In this document: positions 17,056 through 27,622 of the stretch, piece by piece
How the letters are laid out: the number at the start of each line of letters is the position of its first letter
How positions within the stretch are numbered: the first letter of the stretch is position 1
NCBI RefSeq assembly: GCF_029626175.1
Contig: NZ_JARUBM010000002.1
Location: forward strand, 7,366,597-7,430,596
DNA from: Micromonospora sp. WMMD1082
Lineage (GTDB): Bacteria; Actinomycetota; Actinomycetes; Mycobacteriales; Micromonosporaceae
Direction of reading: 5' to 3'
Length of the DNA stretch: 64,000 nucleotides
The notes under the pieces: generated by a model
Databases searched by the model: none
Seen by the model: only the letters and a program-made list of their open reading frames with translations
What the model was told of the DNA's origin: nothing
Position numbers and translations under genes: made by a program

Positions 17056-17216
17056 CGCCCTCAACCCTGCGCCGCGTTCAGCCGCGATCCGCCCGGGCGC
17101 GCTGACAACCTGCCAGAGGTGCTCACCGCCGCCGTGTGGCGATCCGGCCCCGGTGGCGTACCGCCGCGACTAGCCTCAGACGCAGGCCGGCGGGACAGCT
17201 GCGGGGGTGATGTGAG

Positions 17217-18071
17217 GTGGCCGCAGCCAGCGACGCGCCGGGAGACGCGCCGATGGACGCGCCGGTGCTCGTCGGCGTCGGTCCGCAGGACGCCCTGCCG
17301 GTGGCCCGGCTCGCCGCCCGGGTGGCCGCCGCCCACGGACGCCGGCTGCACCTGCTGCACGCCTTCAACTGGGCCGATCTGGAGGCGCCGGCGGTCTCCG
17401 GATCCCGGGCCGACGCCGAGCAGCTGATCTCACAGGCCACCGCGGCGGTCAACGAGAACGAACCGGGCGTGCCGGTCACCACCGAGATCGCCGAGGGCGC
17501 GGCGGTGGCGAACCTCGTCCGCAGGTCGGCGACGGCCTTCCTGGTGGCCGTCGGCGACGGCGGCATGGCGCACTGCGAGCGGTGCATCCCGGCCGACAGC
17601 CCGGCCGTGCAGGTGGCCGCCCGCGCCGAGTGCCCGGTGCTGGTCGTCCGGCGGGAACCGCCGCCGTCGGGCCCGGTGCTGGTCGGAGTGGACGGATCGG
17701 CGTCCGCCGAGGTCGCGCTCGGCTGGGCGCTCGCCTGCGCCGACGCGCACCGCTCGCGGCTGCTGGCGGTGTGGGTGGTCGACTCCGACGCGATGATCGA
17801 GGAGGCCACCGAGCGACTCGGCGACCTGGTGTCCCGCCACCGGGCCGGCCGTCCCGACGTCGCGGTGGAGTGCCACGTCATCCGGGGCGAACCCGGTGAC
17901 GTGCTGGTCGACCAGTCCCGCTCGGCGCAGTTGGTGGTGGTCGCCGCGCGGGGCGACGAGCCGCTGCGCGGCATGCTCGGTGCGGTCAGCCAGGCACTGC
18001 TCTACCACGCCCCCTCCCCGGTGATCGTCATCCGCGGCGTGACCGGCCCACCGGACCGCGACAGGTCGTGA
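17217..18071 (+). CDS. Tandem universal stress protein
   Basis: 284 residues, two UspA domains. The second (~150-280) is standard: VLVGVDGSASAEVALGWA and ARGDEPLRGMLGAVSQALL before SPVIVIR. The first is degenerate: it begins VLVGVGPQDALPVARLA with no GxDGS aspartate and lacks the G-2x-G-9x-G(S/T) ATP loop, so only the second domain is likely to bind nucleotide. Start at GTG 17217; ATG 17253 (MDAPVLVGV) is possible. It leads into a block of stress and redox genes resembling a DosR regulon. Confidence 0.87.
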   Translation: MAAASDAPGDAPMDAPVLVGVGPQDALPVARLAARVAAAHGRRLHLLHAFNWADLEAPAVSGSRADAEQLISQATAAVNENEPGVPVTTEIAEGAAVANLVRRSATAFLVAVGDGGMAHCERCIPADSPAVQVAARAECPVLVVRREPPPSGPVLVGVDGSASAEVALGWALACADAHRSRLLAVWVVDSDAMIEEATERLGDLVSRHRAGRPDVAVECHVIRGEPGDVLVDQSRSAQLVVVAARGDEPLRGMLGAVSQALLYHAPSPVIVIRGVTGPPDRDRS

Positions 18072-18084
18072 CACCCGGACCGGC

Positions 18085-18098
18085 GGGACCAACGGCCC
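18085..18098. promoter_or_regulatory. DosR-like box upstream of phosphoketolase
   Basis: GGGACCAACGGCCC, i.e. GGGAC-N4-GGCCC, 90 bp before the phosphoketolase start. The same spaced motif occurs twice between the DosR-like gene and the second nitroreductase (25099-25118 complement and 25156-25169). It resembles half of the mycobacterial DosR box (GGGACT...AGTCCC). Confidence 0.5.
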
Positions 18099-18188
18099 TG
18101 ATCCAGATCCACCGATCCGGCGAAGCTGGTAGTAGGAACCGCGCGTTGCGGATGCAGAACTCACCGACCCGCGAGAGGCTCAAGCAGT

Positions 18189-20582
18189 ATGGACACCGCC
18201 GTAGACCTGCAGAGCACCCTGACCGCTGACGAACTGGGCCGGCTGGACGCCTACTGGCGGGCGGCGAACTACCTCACCGTCGGGCAGATCTACCTGCTGG
18301 GCAATCCCCTGTTGCGCGAACCGCTGGCCCCCGAGCACGTCAAGCCTCGCCTGCTCGGGCACTGGGGCACCTCCCCCGGCCTGAACCTGATCTACGCCCA
18401 CCTGAACCGGGTCATCCTCGCCCGCGACCTGTCGGCCATCTACATCACCGGTCCGGGGCACGGCGGCCCGGCGCTGGTGGCGAACACCTGGCTGGAGGGC
18501 ACCTGGAGCGAGCGCTACCACGGCATCGGCCGCGACGAGGCGGGCATGGCCCAGCTGTTCCGCCAGTTCTCCTTCCCCGGCGGCATCCCGAGCCATGTGG
18601 CGGCGGAGGTGCCGGGCTCGATCCACGAGGGCGGCGAGCTGGGGTACGCGCTCAGTCACGCGTACGGCGCCGCCTTCGACAACCCGGACCTGCTGGTCGC
18701 CTGCGTCATCGGCGACGGCGAGGCGGAGACCGGGCCGTTGGCCGGCAGCTGGTTGTCCAACGTCTTCCTCAATCCGGCCCGGGACGGGGCGGTGCTGCCC
18801 ATCCTGCACCTCAACGGATACAAGATCGCCAATCCGACCGTGCTGGACCGGATCCCCGAGTCCGACCTGCTCGACCTGATGCGGGGCTACGGCTACCAGC
18901 CGTACGTGGTGGCCGGCGACGAACCCGCCGCGGTGCACCAGGCCCTCGCGGCCACCCTGGACCGGGCGCTCGACGAGATCGCCGCGATCCAGCGCCGGGC
19001 CCGCTCCGGCGCGACCGTCGAGCGTCCCCGCTGGCCGATGATCGTGCTGCGTACGCCGAAGGGCTGGACCGGCCCGCGCGAGGTCGACGGCAAGCAGGTC
19101 GAGGGGACGTACCACGCCCACCAGGTGCCGCTGTCCGGCGTGCGCAGCAACCCGTCGCACCTGGCCGAGCTGGAGCGCTGGCTGCGCAGCTACCGGCCGG
19201 AGGAGTTGTTCGACGCCACCGGCGCCCCGGTCGCCGAGGTGGCCGCGCTGTCGCCCACCGGCGACCGGCGGATGGGCGCCAACCCGGTCACCAACGGCGG
19301 GGAGGTACTGCGCGACCTGGTCCTGCCGGACTTCCGCGACTACGCCGTCGACGTGCCGCGGCCCGGCGCGACGGTCACCGGCGCCACCGGCGAGCTGGGC
19401 AAGTGGGTCCGCGACGTGATCGCCGCCAACCCGCAGACCTTCCGTCTCTTCGGCCCGGACGAGGTCGCCTCCAACCGGCTCCAGGCGGCCTTCGAGGTCA
19501 CCGGCCGGGCCTGGATGGCCCGCACGGTGCCCGGCGACGACCACCTCTCCCCCGACGGGCGGGTGATGGAGGTCCTCTCCGAGCACCAGTGCCAGGGCTG
19601 GCTGGAGGGCTACCTGCTGACCGGCCGGCACGGCATCTTCACCAGCTACGAGGCGTTCATCCACATCGTCGACTCGATGGTCAACCAGCACGCCAAGTGG
19701 CTGAAGGTCACCCGGGACATCCCCTGGCGGCTGCCCGTCGCATCGCTGAACTACCTGCTCTCCAGCCATGTCTGGCGGCAGGACCACAACGGCTTCTCGC
19801 ACCAGGATCCGGGCTTCATCGACCACGTGATGAACAAGAAGGCCGAGGTGGTCCGGGTCTACCTGCCGCCGGACGCCAACAGCCTGCTCTCCACCATGGA
19901 CCACTGCCTGCGCAGCCGGCACTACATCAACGTGGTGGTGGCCGGCAAGCAGGCCGCGCCCAACTGGCTGAGCATGGACGAGGCCGTCGCGCACTGCCGG
20001 CGCGGGGTGGGCATCTGGGACTGGGCCAGCACCGACGACGGCAGCGAGCCCGACGTCGTGCTCGCCTGCGCCGGGGACGTACCGACGCTGGAGACCCTCG
20101 CCGCGGCGGACCTGCTGCGCCGGCACCTGCCCGAGCTGAAGGTACGGGTGATCAACGTGGTCGACCTGATGCGGCTCCAACCGGCGACCGAGCACCCGCA
20201 CGGCCTGCCGGACTCCGAGTTCGACACGCTGTTCACGCAGGACAAGCCGATCATCTTCGCGTACCACGGCTACCCGTGGCTGATCCACCGGCTCACCTAC
20301 CGGCGCACCAACCACGACAACCTCCACGTTCGTGGGTACAAGGAGGAGGGCACCACCACCACACCGTTCGACATGGTCATGCTCAACGACCTGGACCGCT
20401 TCCACCTCGTGATCGACGTGATCGACCGGGTGCCGGGGCTCGCCGCCCGCGCCGCACACCTACGGCAGGAGATGACCGACGCCCGCCAGTCGGCCCGCGA
20501 CTACACCCGCCGGTACGGCGAGGACGATCCCCGGGTGGCCGAGTGGCGCTGGGTCCGCGAGACCGACCAGACCAACCCCTGA
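18189..20582 (+). CDS. xfp: Phosphoketolase (xylulose-5-P / fructose-6-P)
   Basis: 797 residues, full length for the family. It is a thiamine-diphosphate enzyme: [18 protein letters not shown], the TPP motif [14 protein letters not shown], and the C-terminal [19 protein letters not shown] all match phosphoketolases. It converts xylulose-5-phosphate (or fructose-6-phosphate) and phosphate to acetyl-phosphate and glyceraldehyde-3-phosphate (or erythrose-4-phosphate). A universal stress protein gene follows after 10 bases, so they share a transcript. A DosR-like box 90 bp upstream suggests control by the nearby two-component system, which would yield acetyl-phosphate and ATP when respiration stops. 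Whether it prefers xylulose-5-P alone or both substrates cannot be told from sequence. Confidence 0.95.
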   Translation: MDTAVDLQSTLTADELGRLDAYWRAANYLTVGQIYLLGNPLLREPLAPEHVKPRLLGHWGTSPGLNLIYAHLNRVILARDLSAIYITGPGHGGPALVANTWLEGTWSERYHGIGRDEAGMAQLFRQFSFPGGIPSHVAAEVPGSIHEGGELGYALSHAYGAAFDNPDLLVACVIGDGEAETGPLAGSWLSNVFLNPARDGAVLPILHLNGYKIANPTVLDRIPESDLLDLMRGYGYQPYVVAGDEPAAVHQALAATLDRALDEIAAIQRRARSGATVERPRWPMIVLRTPKGWTGPREVDGKQVEGTYHAHQVPLSGVRSNPSHLAELERWLRSYRPEELFDATGAPVAEVAALSPTGDRRMGANPVTNGGEVLRDLVLPDFRDYAVDVPRPGATVTGATGELGKWVRDVIAANPQTFRLFGPDEVASNRLQAAFEVTGRAWMARTVPGDDHLSPDGRVMEVLSEHQCQGWLEGYLLTGRHGIFTSYEAFIHIVDSMVNQHAKWLKVTRDIPWRLPVASLNYLLSSHVWRQDHNGFSHQDPGFIDHVMNKKAEVVRVYLPPDANSLLSTMDHCLRSRHYINVVVAGKQAAPNWLSMDEAVAHCRRGVGIWDWASTDDGSEPDVVLACAGDVPTLETLAAADLLRRHLPELKVRVINVVDLMRLQPATEHPHGLPDSEFDTLFTQDKPIIFAYHGYPWLIHRLTYRRTNHDNLHVRGYKEEGTTTTPFDMVMLNDLDRFHLVIDVIDRVPGLAARAAHLRQEMTDARQSARDYTRRYGEDDPRVAEWRWVRETDQTNP

Positions 20583-20592
20583 GGAGGCAGCC

Positions 20593-21498
20593 GTGAGCGA
20601 GGGTCAACGAGTGGATTCCGGCCGGAGCGGCGCGGAGATCCTGGTGGGCTACGACGGCTCGCCGGATGCGGCAGCGGCGCTGGAGTGGGCGCTGGATCAG
20701 GCGCGACGGGACGGCCGGCCGGTCCGGCTGGCGTACGTCTTCGAATGGCTGACCGTGGCCGGCTGGGTCGGCCCGGGCATGACGCCCGGGATGTGGCCCG
20801 ACGAGAAGGCCCGGCGGCAGGTCGAGGAACTGGTCGTCAAGGCGGCGGCCGACGCCGCGGCCACGCACCCCGACCTGACCGTACGCGGGGAGGTGCTGGA
20901 CGGCCCGCCGGCCGTGATGCTGGAGGATGGCTCGGCGCGGGCCGGCCTGCTGGTGCTGGGCAGCCGTGGACAGGGCGGCTTCGCCGGCCTGCTCGCCGGC
21001 TCGACCGCCGTCGCCGTCACCGCGCATGCCCACTGCCCGGTGGTGGTGGTCCGCAACCGGTCGGCCGAGGGTGCCCGGGCCGGGCACGTGGCGGTCGGCG
21101 TGGACGGCTCGGAGCACTCGCTGCTGGCCCTCGGCTTCGCGGTCGAGCAGGCGGCGCTGCGCCGGGTACCGCTGCACGTGGTGCGGGCCTGGCAGCCCCG
21201 GCGCGACCAGTGGAGCCTCCTCGCCGAGCAGGCCCGCGACGCGGTGGCCGCCGAGCACGCCGCCGAGGTGGAGGAGTCCGTGCGCCGCTGGCGGGACAGC
21301 TTCCCCGAGGTCGAGATAACCGTCGAGACGGCCGCCGCCGCCCCCGCCGGCCTGCTGATCGACGCCAGCCGTAACGCGCAGTTGGTCGTCGTCGGCACCC
21401 GGGGGCTCGGTGGGCTGCGGGGCATGCTGCTCGGCTCGGTCAGCCAGCAGCTCATCCAGCACGCGCACTGCCCGGTGGCGGTCGTCCGGGAACGCTGA
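20593..21498 (+). CDS. Tandem universal stress protein
   Basis: 301 residues, two complete UspA domains. Each has its Asp-containing first strand (VGYDGSPDAAAALEWA; VGVDGSEHSLLALGFA) and an ATP loop (GSRGQGGFAGLLAGST; GTRGLGGLRGMLLGSV). AGGAGG lies before GTG 20593, ten bases past the phosphoketolase stop. Double-domain ATP-binding USPs are prominent members of mycobacterial DosR regulons, matching the context here. Confidence 0.92.
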   Translation: MSEGQRVDSGRSGAEILVGYDGSPDAAAALEWALDQARRDGRPVRLAYVFEWLTVAGWVGPGMTPGMWPDEKARRQVEELVVKAAADAAATHPDLTVRGEVLDGPPAVMLEDGSARAGLLVLGSRGQGGFAGLLAGSTAVAVTAHAHCPVVVVRNRSAEGARAGHVAVGVDGSEHSLLALGFAVEQAALRRVPLHVVRAWQPRRDQWSLLAEQARDAVAAEHAAEVEESVRRWRDSFPEVEITVETAAAAPAGLLIDASRNAQLVVVGTRGLGGLRGMLLGSVSQQLIQHAHCPVAVVRER

Positions 21499-21510
21499 CC
21501 GGGATCCGCA

Positions 21511-21541
21511 CCGCAGGTCCCGCCCGGGTCGGGGCCTGCGG
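21511..21541 (+). terminator. Terminator of the phosphoketolase-USP operon
   Basis: Arms CCGCAGGTCCCG (21511-21522) and CGGGGCCTGCGG (21530-21541) pair with one mismatch around a 7-nt loop, 12 bp after the USP stop. Confidence 0.7.
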
Positions 21542-21640
21542 GTCGGGCGCGCCGCCCGCCGGTGGCGCACGATGAACCGGACCCGGCCCACGGCCGTACC
21601 GATGTGCGGCACCATGGGCAGAGATGGAAAGGTCGTGAGG

Positions 21641-22648
21641 ATGAGCCACCAGTCGCCGGCTACGCACCGCCCGCTGACCACCGCCCTCGCGGAGGCCGCC
21701 GCGATGGCCGGCCACGCGCCGTCGGTGCACAACAGCCAGCCGTGGCGCTGGCGGGTGCTCCCCGACGCGCTGGAGCTGCGGGTGGTGCGCGACCCCCGGT
21801 TGGCCGCCACGGACCCGGAGGGAGAGCTGATCACCCTCAGCTGCGGCGTGGCGCTGCACCACGCCCGCCTGGCGCTGGCCGCCGAGGGTTGGGCGGCGAC
21901 GGTCCGGCGGCTGCCCGACCCGGCCGAGGCGGACCTGCTCGCCCGACTGACCGACCCCCAGCCCGCCGGTGCCGATCCGGACGCGATGCGGATGGTGCAG
22001 TGCATGCAGGTGCGGCACACCGACCGGCGGCCGGTCAGCGACGAGCCGGTTCCGGGCGACGCGCTGAACGCCATCGCGTCGGCAGCCGGCGGAGAGGGCG
22101 GCCGTCTGGAGATCCTCGACCGCGACCAGGTCCTCCAGCTGGCGGCCGCCGCCTCGCACGCCGCCACGGTGGAGGCGGAGGATTCGCGGTTGCGCGAGGA
22201 GCTGGAGTACTGGACGAGTCGCGCGGGCGGCACCGGGCTCACCCCGGAGGTGCTGCCGGAGCAGCCCGCACAGACCACCGTGCCGGGCCGGGACTTCGGC
22301 CGCCCCGGCACCCTGCCGGTCGGGCCGGGGCACGACCAGTCGGCGTCGTACGCGGTGCTCTACGGCGACGAGGACGAGCCGGTCGACTGGCTGCGCGCCG
22401 GTGAGGCGTTGTCGGCCGCCTGGTTGGTCGCCACCCGGCTGGGCGTGTCGGTGGTGCCGCTCAGCGGCGTGGTGGAGGTGCCGGCCACCCGGCAGACCCT
22501 GCGTCAGGCGCTGGCCGGGCTCGGCCACCCGTACCTCGTGCTCCGCCTGGGGGTCGCGGACCCGGCCCACACCGGCCCGCCGCACACCCCGCGACTGCCC
22601 CGCGAGCAGGTGGTGGACACCTCCGCGGTGGCCGGCGACGCGGCGTAG
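21641..22648 (+). CDS. Acg-family nitroreductase-fold protein
   Basis: 335 residues from ATG 21641, with GTGAGG just upstream. It resembles the Acg/Rv2032-type nitroreductases: AAMAGHAPSVHNSQPWRW at the N-terminus, an internal repeat of the fold with low similarity, RHTDRRPV, and GVSVVPLSGVVEVPATR near the end. Acg proteins bind FMN but are proposed to sequester rather than use it; in mycobacteria they belong to the DosR dormancy regulon. Here it lies between a USP operon and a DosS-like kinase, and a paralogue stands beyond the response regulator. Confidence 0.85.
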   Translation: MSHQSPATHRPLTTALAEAAAMAGHAPSVHNSQPWRWRVLPDALELRVVRDPRLAATDPEGELITLSCGVALHHARLALAAEGWAATVRRLPDPAEADLLARLTDPQPAGADPDAMRMVQCMQVRHTDRRPVSDEPVPGDALNAIASAAGGEGGRLEILDRDQVLQLAAAASHAATVEAEDSRLREELEYWTSRAGGTGLTPEVLPEQPAQTTVPGRDFGRPGTLPVGPGHDQSASYAVLYGDEDEPVDWLRAGEALSAAWLVATRLGVSVVPLSGVVEVPATRQTLRQALAGLGHPYLVLRLGVADPAHTGPPHTPRLPREQVVDTSAVAGDAA

Positions 22649-22686
22649 CGGGCCTCGGGCGTTCTGCGACGACACCGGCCGGTTAG

Positions 22687-24417
<1,731 letters not shown>

Positions 24418-24427
24418 CCTCAGGGGG

Positions 24428-25066
24428 TCAGTGGGCCTTGCCGAGCAGGCGGGTGGCCAGCACGGCGGCCTGGGTACGCCGCTCCAGCCCGAGCTTGGCC
24501 AGCACGCTGGAGACGTAGTTCTTCACCGTCTTCTCGGCCAGGAACATCTTGCCGGCGATCTCCCGGTTGGTCAGCCCCTCGGCGACGTACTCCAGGATCC
24601 GCCGCTCCTGCTCGGTGAGGGACTGCAACTCGCGGGGCTGCTCCACGCCGCTGCGGATGCGTTCCAGCACCCGGGTGGTGATCGCCGGGTCGAGCAGCGA
24701 CTGGCCAGCCGCCACCCGGCGTACCGCGTCGACCAGGTCGGTGCCGCGGATCTGCTTGAGCACGTACCCGGACGCGCCGGCCATGATCGCCGCGAACAGC
24801 GCCTCGTCGTCCTCGTACGAGGTGAGGATCAGCCCCTTGATCGTGGAGTCCACGGCCCGGACGTCCCGGCACACGTCGATGCCGTTGCCGTCGGGTAGCC
24901 GCGCGTCGAGGATCGCCACGTCGGGCCGGAGCGCCGGGATCCGGCGCGCCGCCTCCTGGGCGGAGCCGGACTCGCCGACCACCTCTATGTCGCCGCTGGC
25001 GTGCAGCAGGTCGGCGAGACCACGACGTACGACCTCATGGTCGTCAAGCAGGAACACCCGGATCAT
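24428..25066 (-). CDS. LuxR/NarL-family response regulator, DosR-like
   Basis: 212 residues. Receiver domain residues 1-120 with acidic pocket LLDDHE, phospho-acceptor Asp54 (VAILDARLPDG), the conserved Ser/Thr at LTSYEDD and Lys in YVLKQIRG. Linker, then a NarL-type helix-turn-helix at ~148-205 (LTEQERRILEYVAEGLTNRE). This layout equals DosR/DevR. It faces the sensor kinase tail-to-tail and is divergent from an Acg gene, with two candidate boxes in the shared upstream region, so it probably regulates itself and that gene. Confidence 0.92.
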   Translation of the reverse strand: MIRVFLLDDHEVVRRGLADLLHASGDIEVVGESGSAQEAARRIPALRPDVAILDARLPDGNGIDVCRDVRAVDSTIKGLILTSYEDDEALFAAIMAGASGYVLKQIRGTDLVDAVRRVAAGQSLLDPAITTRVLERIRSGVEQPRELQSLTEQERRILEYVAEGLTNREIAGKMFLAEKTVKNYVSSVLAKLGLERRTQAAVLATRLLGKAH

Positions 25067-25098
25067 CCCCCCTTTCTACCCCCTCGCCCCCTCCCCCA

Positions 25099-25118
25099 CC
25101 CGGGCCGAAAGTCCCAAC
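25099..25118. promoter_or_regulatory. DosR-like box between the regulator and Acg genes
   Basis: Read on the minus strand it is GTTGGGACTTTCGGCCCGGG. Its first half fits the mycobacterial DosR box (TTSGGGACTWW) nearly fully; the second half (GGCCC) fits the version seen at the two other sites in this block. It lies 33 bp upstream of the response-regulator start. Confidence 0.55.
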
Positions 25119-25155
25119 CCCTTCGAACCGGGTGGGAGAGGGGGCCTGGGGGGTC

Positions 25156-25169
25156 GGGACGTGTGGCCC
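25156..25169. promoter_or_regulatory. Second DosR-like box upstream of Acg gene
   Basis: GGGACGTGTGGCCC (GGGAC-N4-GGCCC), 66 bp before the nitroreductase start. Paired boxes are usual in DosR-controlled promoters. Confidence 0.5.
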
Positions 25170-25234
25170 TGCTGGGTGGGAGGTGTGCGGGCGCACTGTG
25201 GGGTGGTGAGGGGCGAGCGCTAGGGGGCACGATC

Positions 25235-26209
25235 ATGGATAACGGGTACACCGTCGAGCAGCTGCGGGTCGCCGCGACCGACGCGATCCGTGCACCTTCG
25301 CTGCACAACGTCCAGCCGTGGCGGTTCCGGCTGCGCGACGGCGGGATCGAGGTGCTGGTCGACCCGGCCCGGCGGCTGCCCGCCACCGACCCGAGCGGCT
25401 GGGGCGCCCGCGTCGCCGGCGGGGCGGCGCTGTTCAACCTGCGCCTGGCCCTGGCCGTGGCGGGCGCACCGGCGACGGTACGGCTGCGCCCGTACCCGTC
25501 GGAACCCGACGTGCTGGCCCGGCTGCTGCCAGACCTGCCGCGCCGGCCCACCCCCGTCGAGCAGGAGCTGTACGCGGCGATCCCCCGCCGGTTCAGCAAC
25601 CGCGCCCCGTTCTGGCCCGACCCGGTGCCGGCCGACTCCCGCTGGCGCCTCGGTGAGGCGGCCCGCGCCGAGCACTGCTGGCTGGAGCTGCTGATCGGGG
25701 TGAGCGCGGTCAACGCGTTCGCCGAGATCGCGCACGGCGCGCACCGGGTCCTCGAACGCGACCCGGCCTACCGGGCCGAGCGGGAGGCGTGGGTACGCAC
25801 CGGACACGCACCGGACGGGATCCCCGCCACCGCCGGCGGCCCGCAGGCCGAGCCGCAGGACCTGCTCCCGTCGCGCGGCATCGGCACCGCGCAGCGGGCA
25901 CCCGGCCGCGACTTCGAGCCCGAGCCACTGGTCGCAGTGCTCGGGTCGGCCGGCAACACCGCCGTCGACCAGGTCGTCGCCGGCCAGGCGTTGCAGCGGG
26001 TGCTGCTGACCGCCACCGAGGCCGGGCTGTCGGTGTCGATGCTGTCCCAGCCGATCGAGGTGCCGACGGCCCGGGAGCAGCTCCGGATGTCGCTGGGGCG
26101 GTTCGGCACCCCGCAGATGGTGATGCGGATCGGGTACGGCCAGCCTGGCTGGCCCACCCCCCGCCGCCGGATCGACGAGGTGCTGGACCTGCCGGTACGC
26201 CTGGCGTAG
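25235..26209 (+). CDS. Acg-family nitroreductase-fold protein
   Basis: 324 residues from ATG 25235, with AGGGGG upstream. It has the family's N-terminal AIRAPSLHNVQPWRFRL, RRFSNRAPF in place of RHTDRRPV, and GLSVSMLSQPIEVPTAREQL near the end. A diverged paralogue of the protein at 21641-22648. The two DosR-like boxes upstream suggest induction by the adjacent regulator. Expected to bind FMN; true substrate unknown. Confidence 0.85.
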   Translation: MDNGYTVEQLRVAATDAIRAPSLHNVQPWRFRLRDGGIEVLVDPARRLPATDPSGWGARVAGGAALFNLRLALAVAGAPATVRLRPYPSEPDVLARLLPDLPRRPTPVEQELYAAIPRRFSNRAPFWPDPVPADSRWRLGEAARAEHCWLELLIGVSAVNAFAEIAHGAHRVLERDPAYRAEREAWVRTGHAPDGIPATAGGPQAEPQDLLPSRGIGTAQRAPGRDFEPEPLVAVLGSAGNTAVDQVVAGQALQRVLLTATEAGLSVSMLSQPIEVPTAREQLRMSLGRFGTPQMVMRIGYGQPGWPTPRRRIDEVLDLPVRLA

Positions 26210-26261
26210 GGAGGCGGCCGGTCCGCGATGGCGCACCGCGATGCAGCGGGCGAGGCCCGGG

Positions 26262-27290
26262 TCAGGCGGGCGCCGTCGGGATCGTCGGGCCGGTGGCGAG
26301 CGCGGCGAGCAGGTCGGCCTCCCGGGCGGGACCGAGGCCGACCGGCTCCCGGGCCGGCCGGCCGGCCCGGGCCGGCACGGCACCCACCTGGCGCAGCCAG
26401 GCCCAGGTGTCGGCGACGGTGTCGGCCACCGGCCGGCAGGTCAGCCCGTCGGCGTACGCGCGACTGACGTCGAGTTGCTGCATCCACCGGTACGCGTGCC
26501 CCGGCGGGATCCAGACCGGCAGATCGTTCCAGGGTTCCACGCCTGCGGCGAGCAACTGCTCCGGATCGGCCCAGCGCAGCCGGGCTCCGGCTCCGGTGAC
26601 CGTGGCGCAGGCGGCCAGCAACTCCCCCATGGTGGTGTGCCCGGTCCGGCTCACCACGTTGACCGCTCCGCCCCGCCCGGCGGCTGCGGCGTCCAGCAGG
26701 AAGGTCGCCAGGTCGCGGACGTCGACGTACTGCACCGGCAGGTCGGCGGGGCCGGGCGCGAGCACGTCACCGCCCCGGGCGAGACGGTGCAGCCACCACG
26801 GCAGCCGGCCGATGTCCTCTCCGGGGCCGAGGATCAGCCCGGCCCGGGCGAGCAGCACGCGGTCGCCGAAGACCGCCCGTAGGGCCTGTTCGGCGCCGGC
26901 CTTGAGCGTCGGGTAGTCACCGTCGACGGCGTCGGGGTCCGCGTCGACCAGCGGGGACTGTTCGGTGGCACCGGCCCGCACCGGCGGCGCATAGACGGAG
27001 CAGCTGGAAACGTAGACGTAGTGCCCGACCCGGTCGGACAGCTCCCGCGCCGCCGCCCGCGCGACCCGGGGCGCACCGTCCCAGGTGTCGACCACGACGT
27101 CCCACTCCCCGTCGGCCAACGCGGCCAACCCGTCGGGGGCGGTGCGGTCGCCGACCAGCCGTCGTACGCCCGCCGGCGGCGCACCGTGCCGCCCTCGGTT
27201 GAACACCGTCACCGACCAGCCCCGGCGGACCGCCTCGGCGACCGTCACCCCGCCCACGAATCCCGTTCCGCCCATCACGAGAAGTCTCAT
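26262..27290 (-). CDS. NAD(P)-dependent epimerase/reductase (extended SDR)
   Basis: 342 residues from ATG 27290. Rossmann motif GGTGFVGG at residues 7-14, FNRGRH as coenzyme-binding strand end, YVYVSSCSVYAPP with the active-site Ser/Tyr region, but no clear YxxxK partner in that stretch; YPTLKAGAE supplies Y-x3-K. It resembles isoflavone-reductase or mRNA-binding-like SDRs common in actinomycetes. Substrate unknown. Monocistronic. Confidence 0.82.
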   Translation of the reverse strand: MRLLVMGGTGFVGGVTVAEAVRRGWSVTVFNRGRHGAPPAGVRRLVGDRTAPDGLAALADGEWDVVVDTWDGAPRVARAAARELSDRVGHYVYVSSCSVYAPPVRAGATEQSPLVDADPDAVDGDYPTLKAGAEQALRAVFGDRVLLARAGLILGPGEDIGRLPWWLHRLARGGDVLAPGPADLPVQYVDVRDLATFLLDAAAAGRGGAVNVVSRTGHTTMGELLAACATVTGAGARLRWADPEQLLAAGVEPWNDLPVWIPPGHAYRWMQQLDVSRAYADGLTCRPVADTVADTWAWLRQVGAVPARAGRPAREPVGLGPAREADLLAALATGPTIPTAPA

Positions 27291-27622
27291 GCGCTACAGC
27301 CTGCCGCCCGTCGGCGGCGCCGAGCGGGCTCGTTCACCCTCGGCGGATCTGCCGACGGCAGAACCGGCGGTGACCCGCGCACGGGTGCGTAGTCGCAGAA
27401 GGGCGCGAGTCGCAGAAGGGCGTGTGATCCGCAGAGGCTGCGTGGTTTGCGGGTAGGTGCCGTGCCCGGCGGGCGTCGAAGGCGTCCGCCGGACACGGCC
27501 GGGCGGTGCCGCGGGCACGGCGGGCACCACCAGCCGGCTCCTTCATCGAAGGACGGCGCATCCCATCGTCTGCCCCGCCGGACGCGGGCGTCAACAACTT
27601 CCGGAAGATTATCGATAGGCAG
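27291..27622. other. Intergenic region with short tandem repeat
   Basis: 332 bp between the SDR start and the LacI stop. It holds a 15-nt unit AGTCGCAGAAGGGCG repeated at 27391-27405 and 27408-27422, and a TTCCGGAA-type operator candidate at 27599-27619. No gene is convincing here. Confidence 0.5.
27599..27619. promoter_or_regulatory. Xylan-region operator candidate 1
   Basis: TTCCGGAAGATTATCGATAG, just beyond the stop of the first LacI gene. It shares TTCCGGAA and a trailing TCGA with four further sites at 28730, 31229, 33102 and 33171. Its place downstream of the regulator is odd and may mark a lost or rearranged promoter. Confidence 0.4.

Noticed and set aside
16144..17064. A 306-codon minus-strand frame joining the first VOC protein to upstream sequence
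   Set aside because: The upstream half is antisense to the second VOC gene; the VOC fold starts at GTG 16539.
18180..20459. A 759-codon open frame on the minus strand
   Set aside because: Mirror of the phosphoketolase gene; product is Val/His/Gln-rich without motifs.
21511..21541. DosR-like box before the first nitroreductase
   Set aside because: The GGTCCC/GGGGCC pieces here are arms of a hairpin with wrong spacing; it is better read as a terminator.
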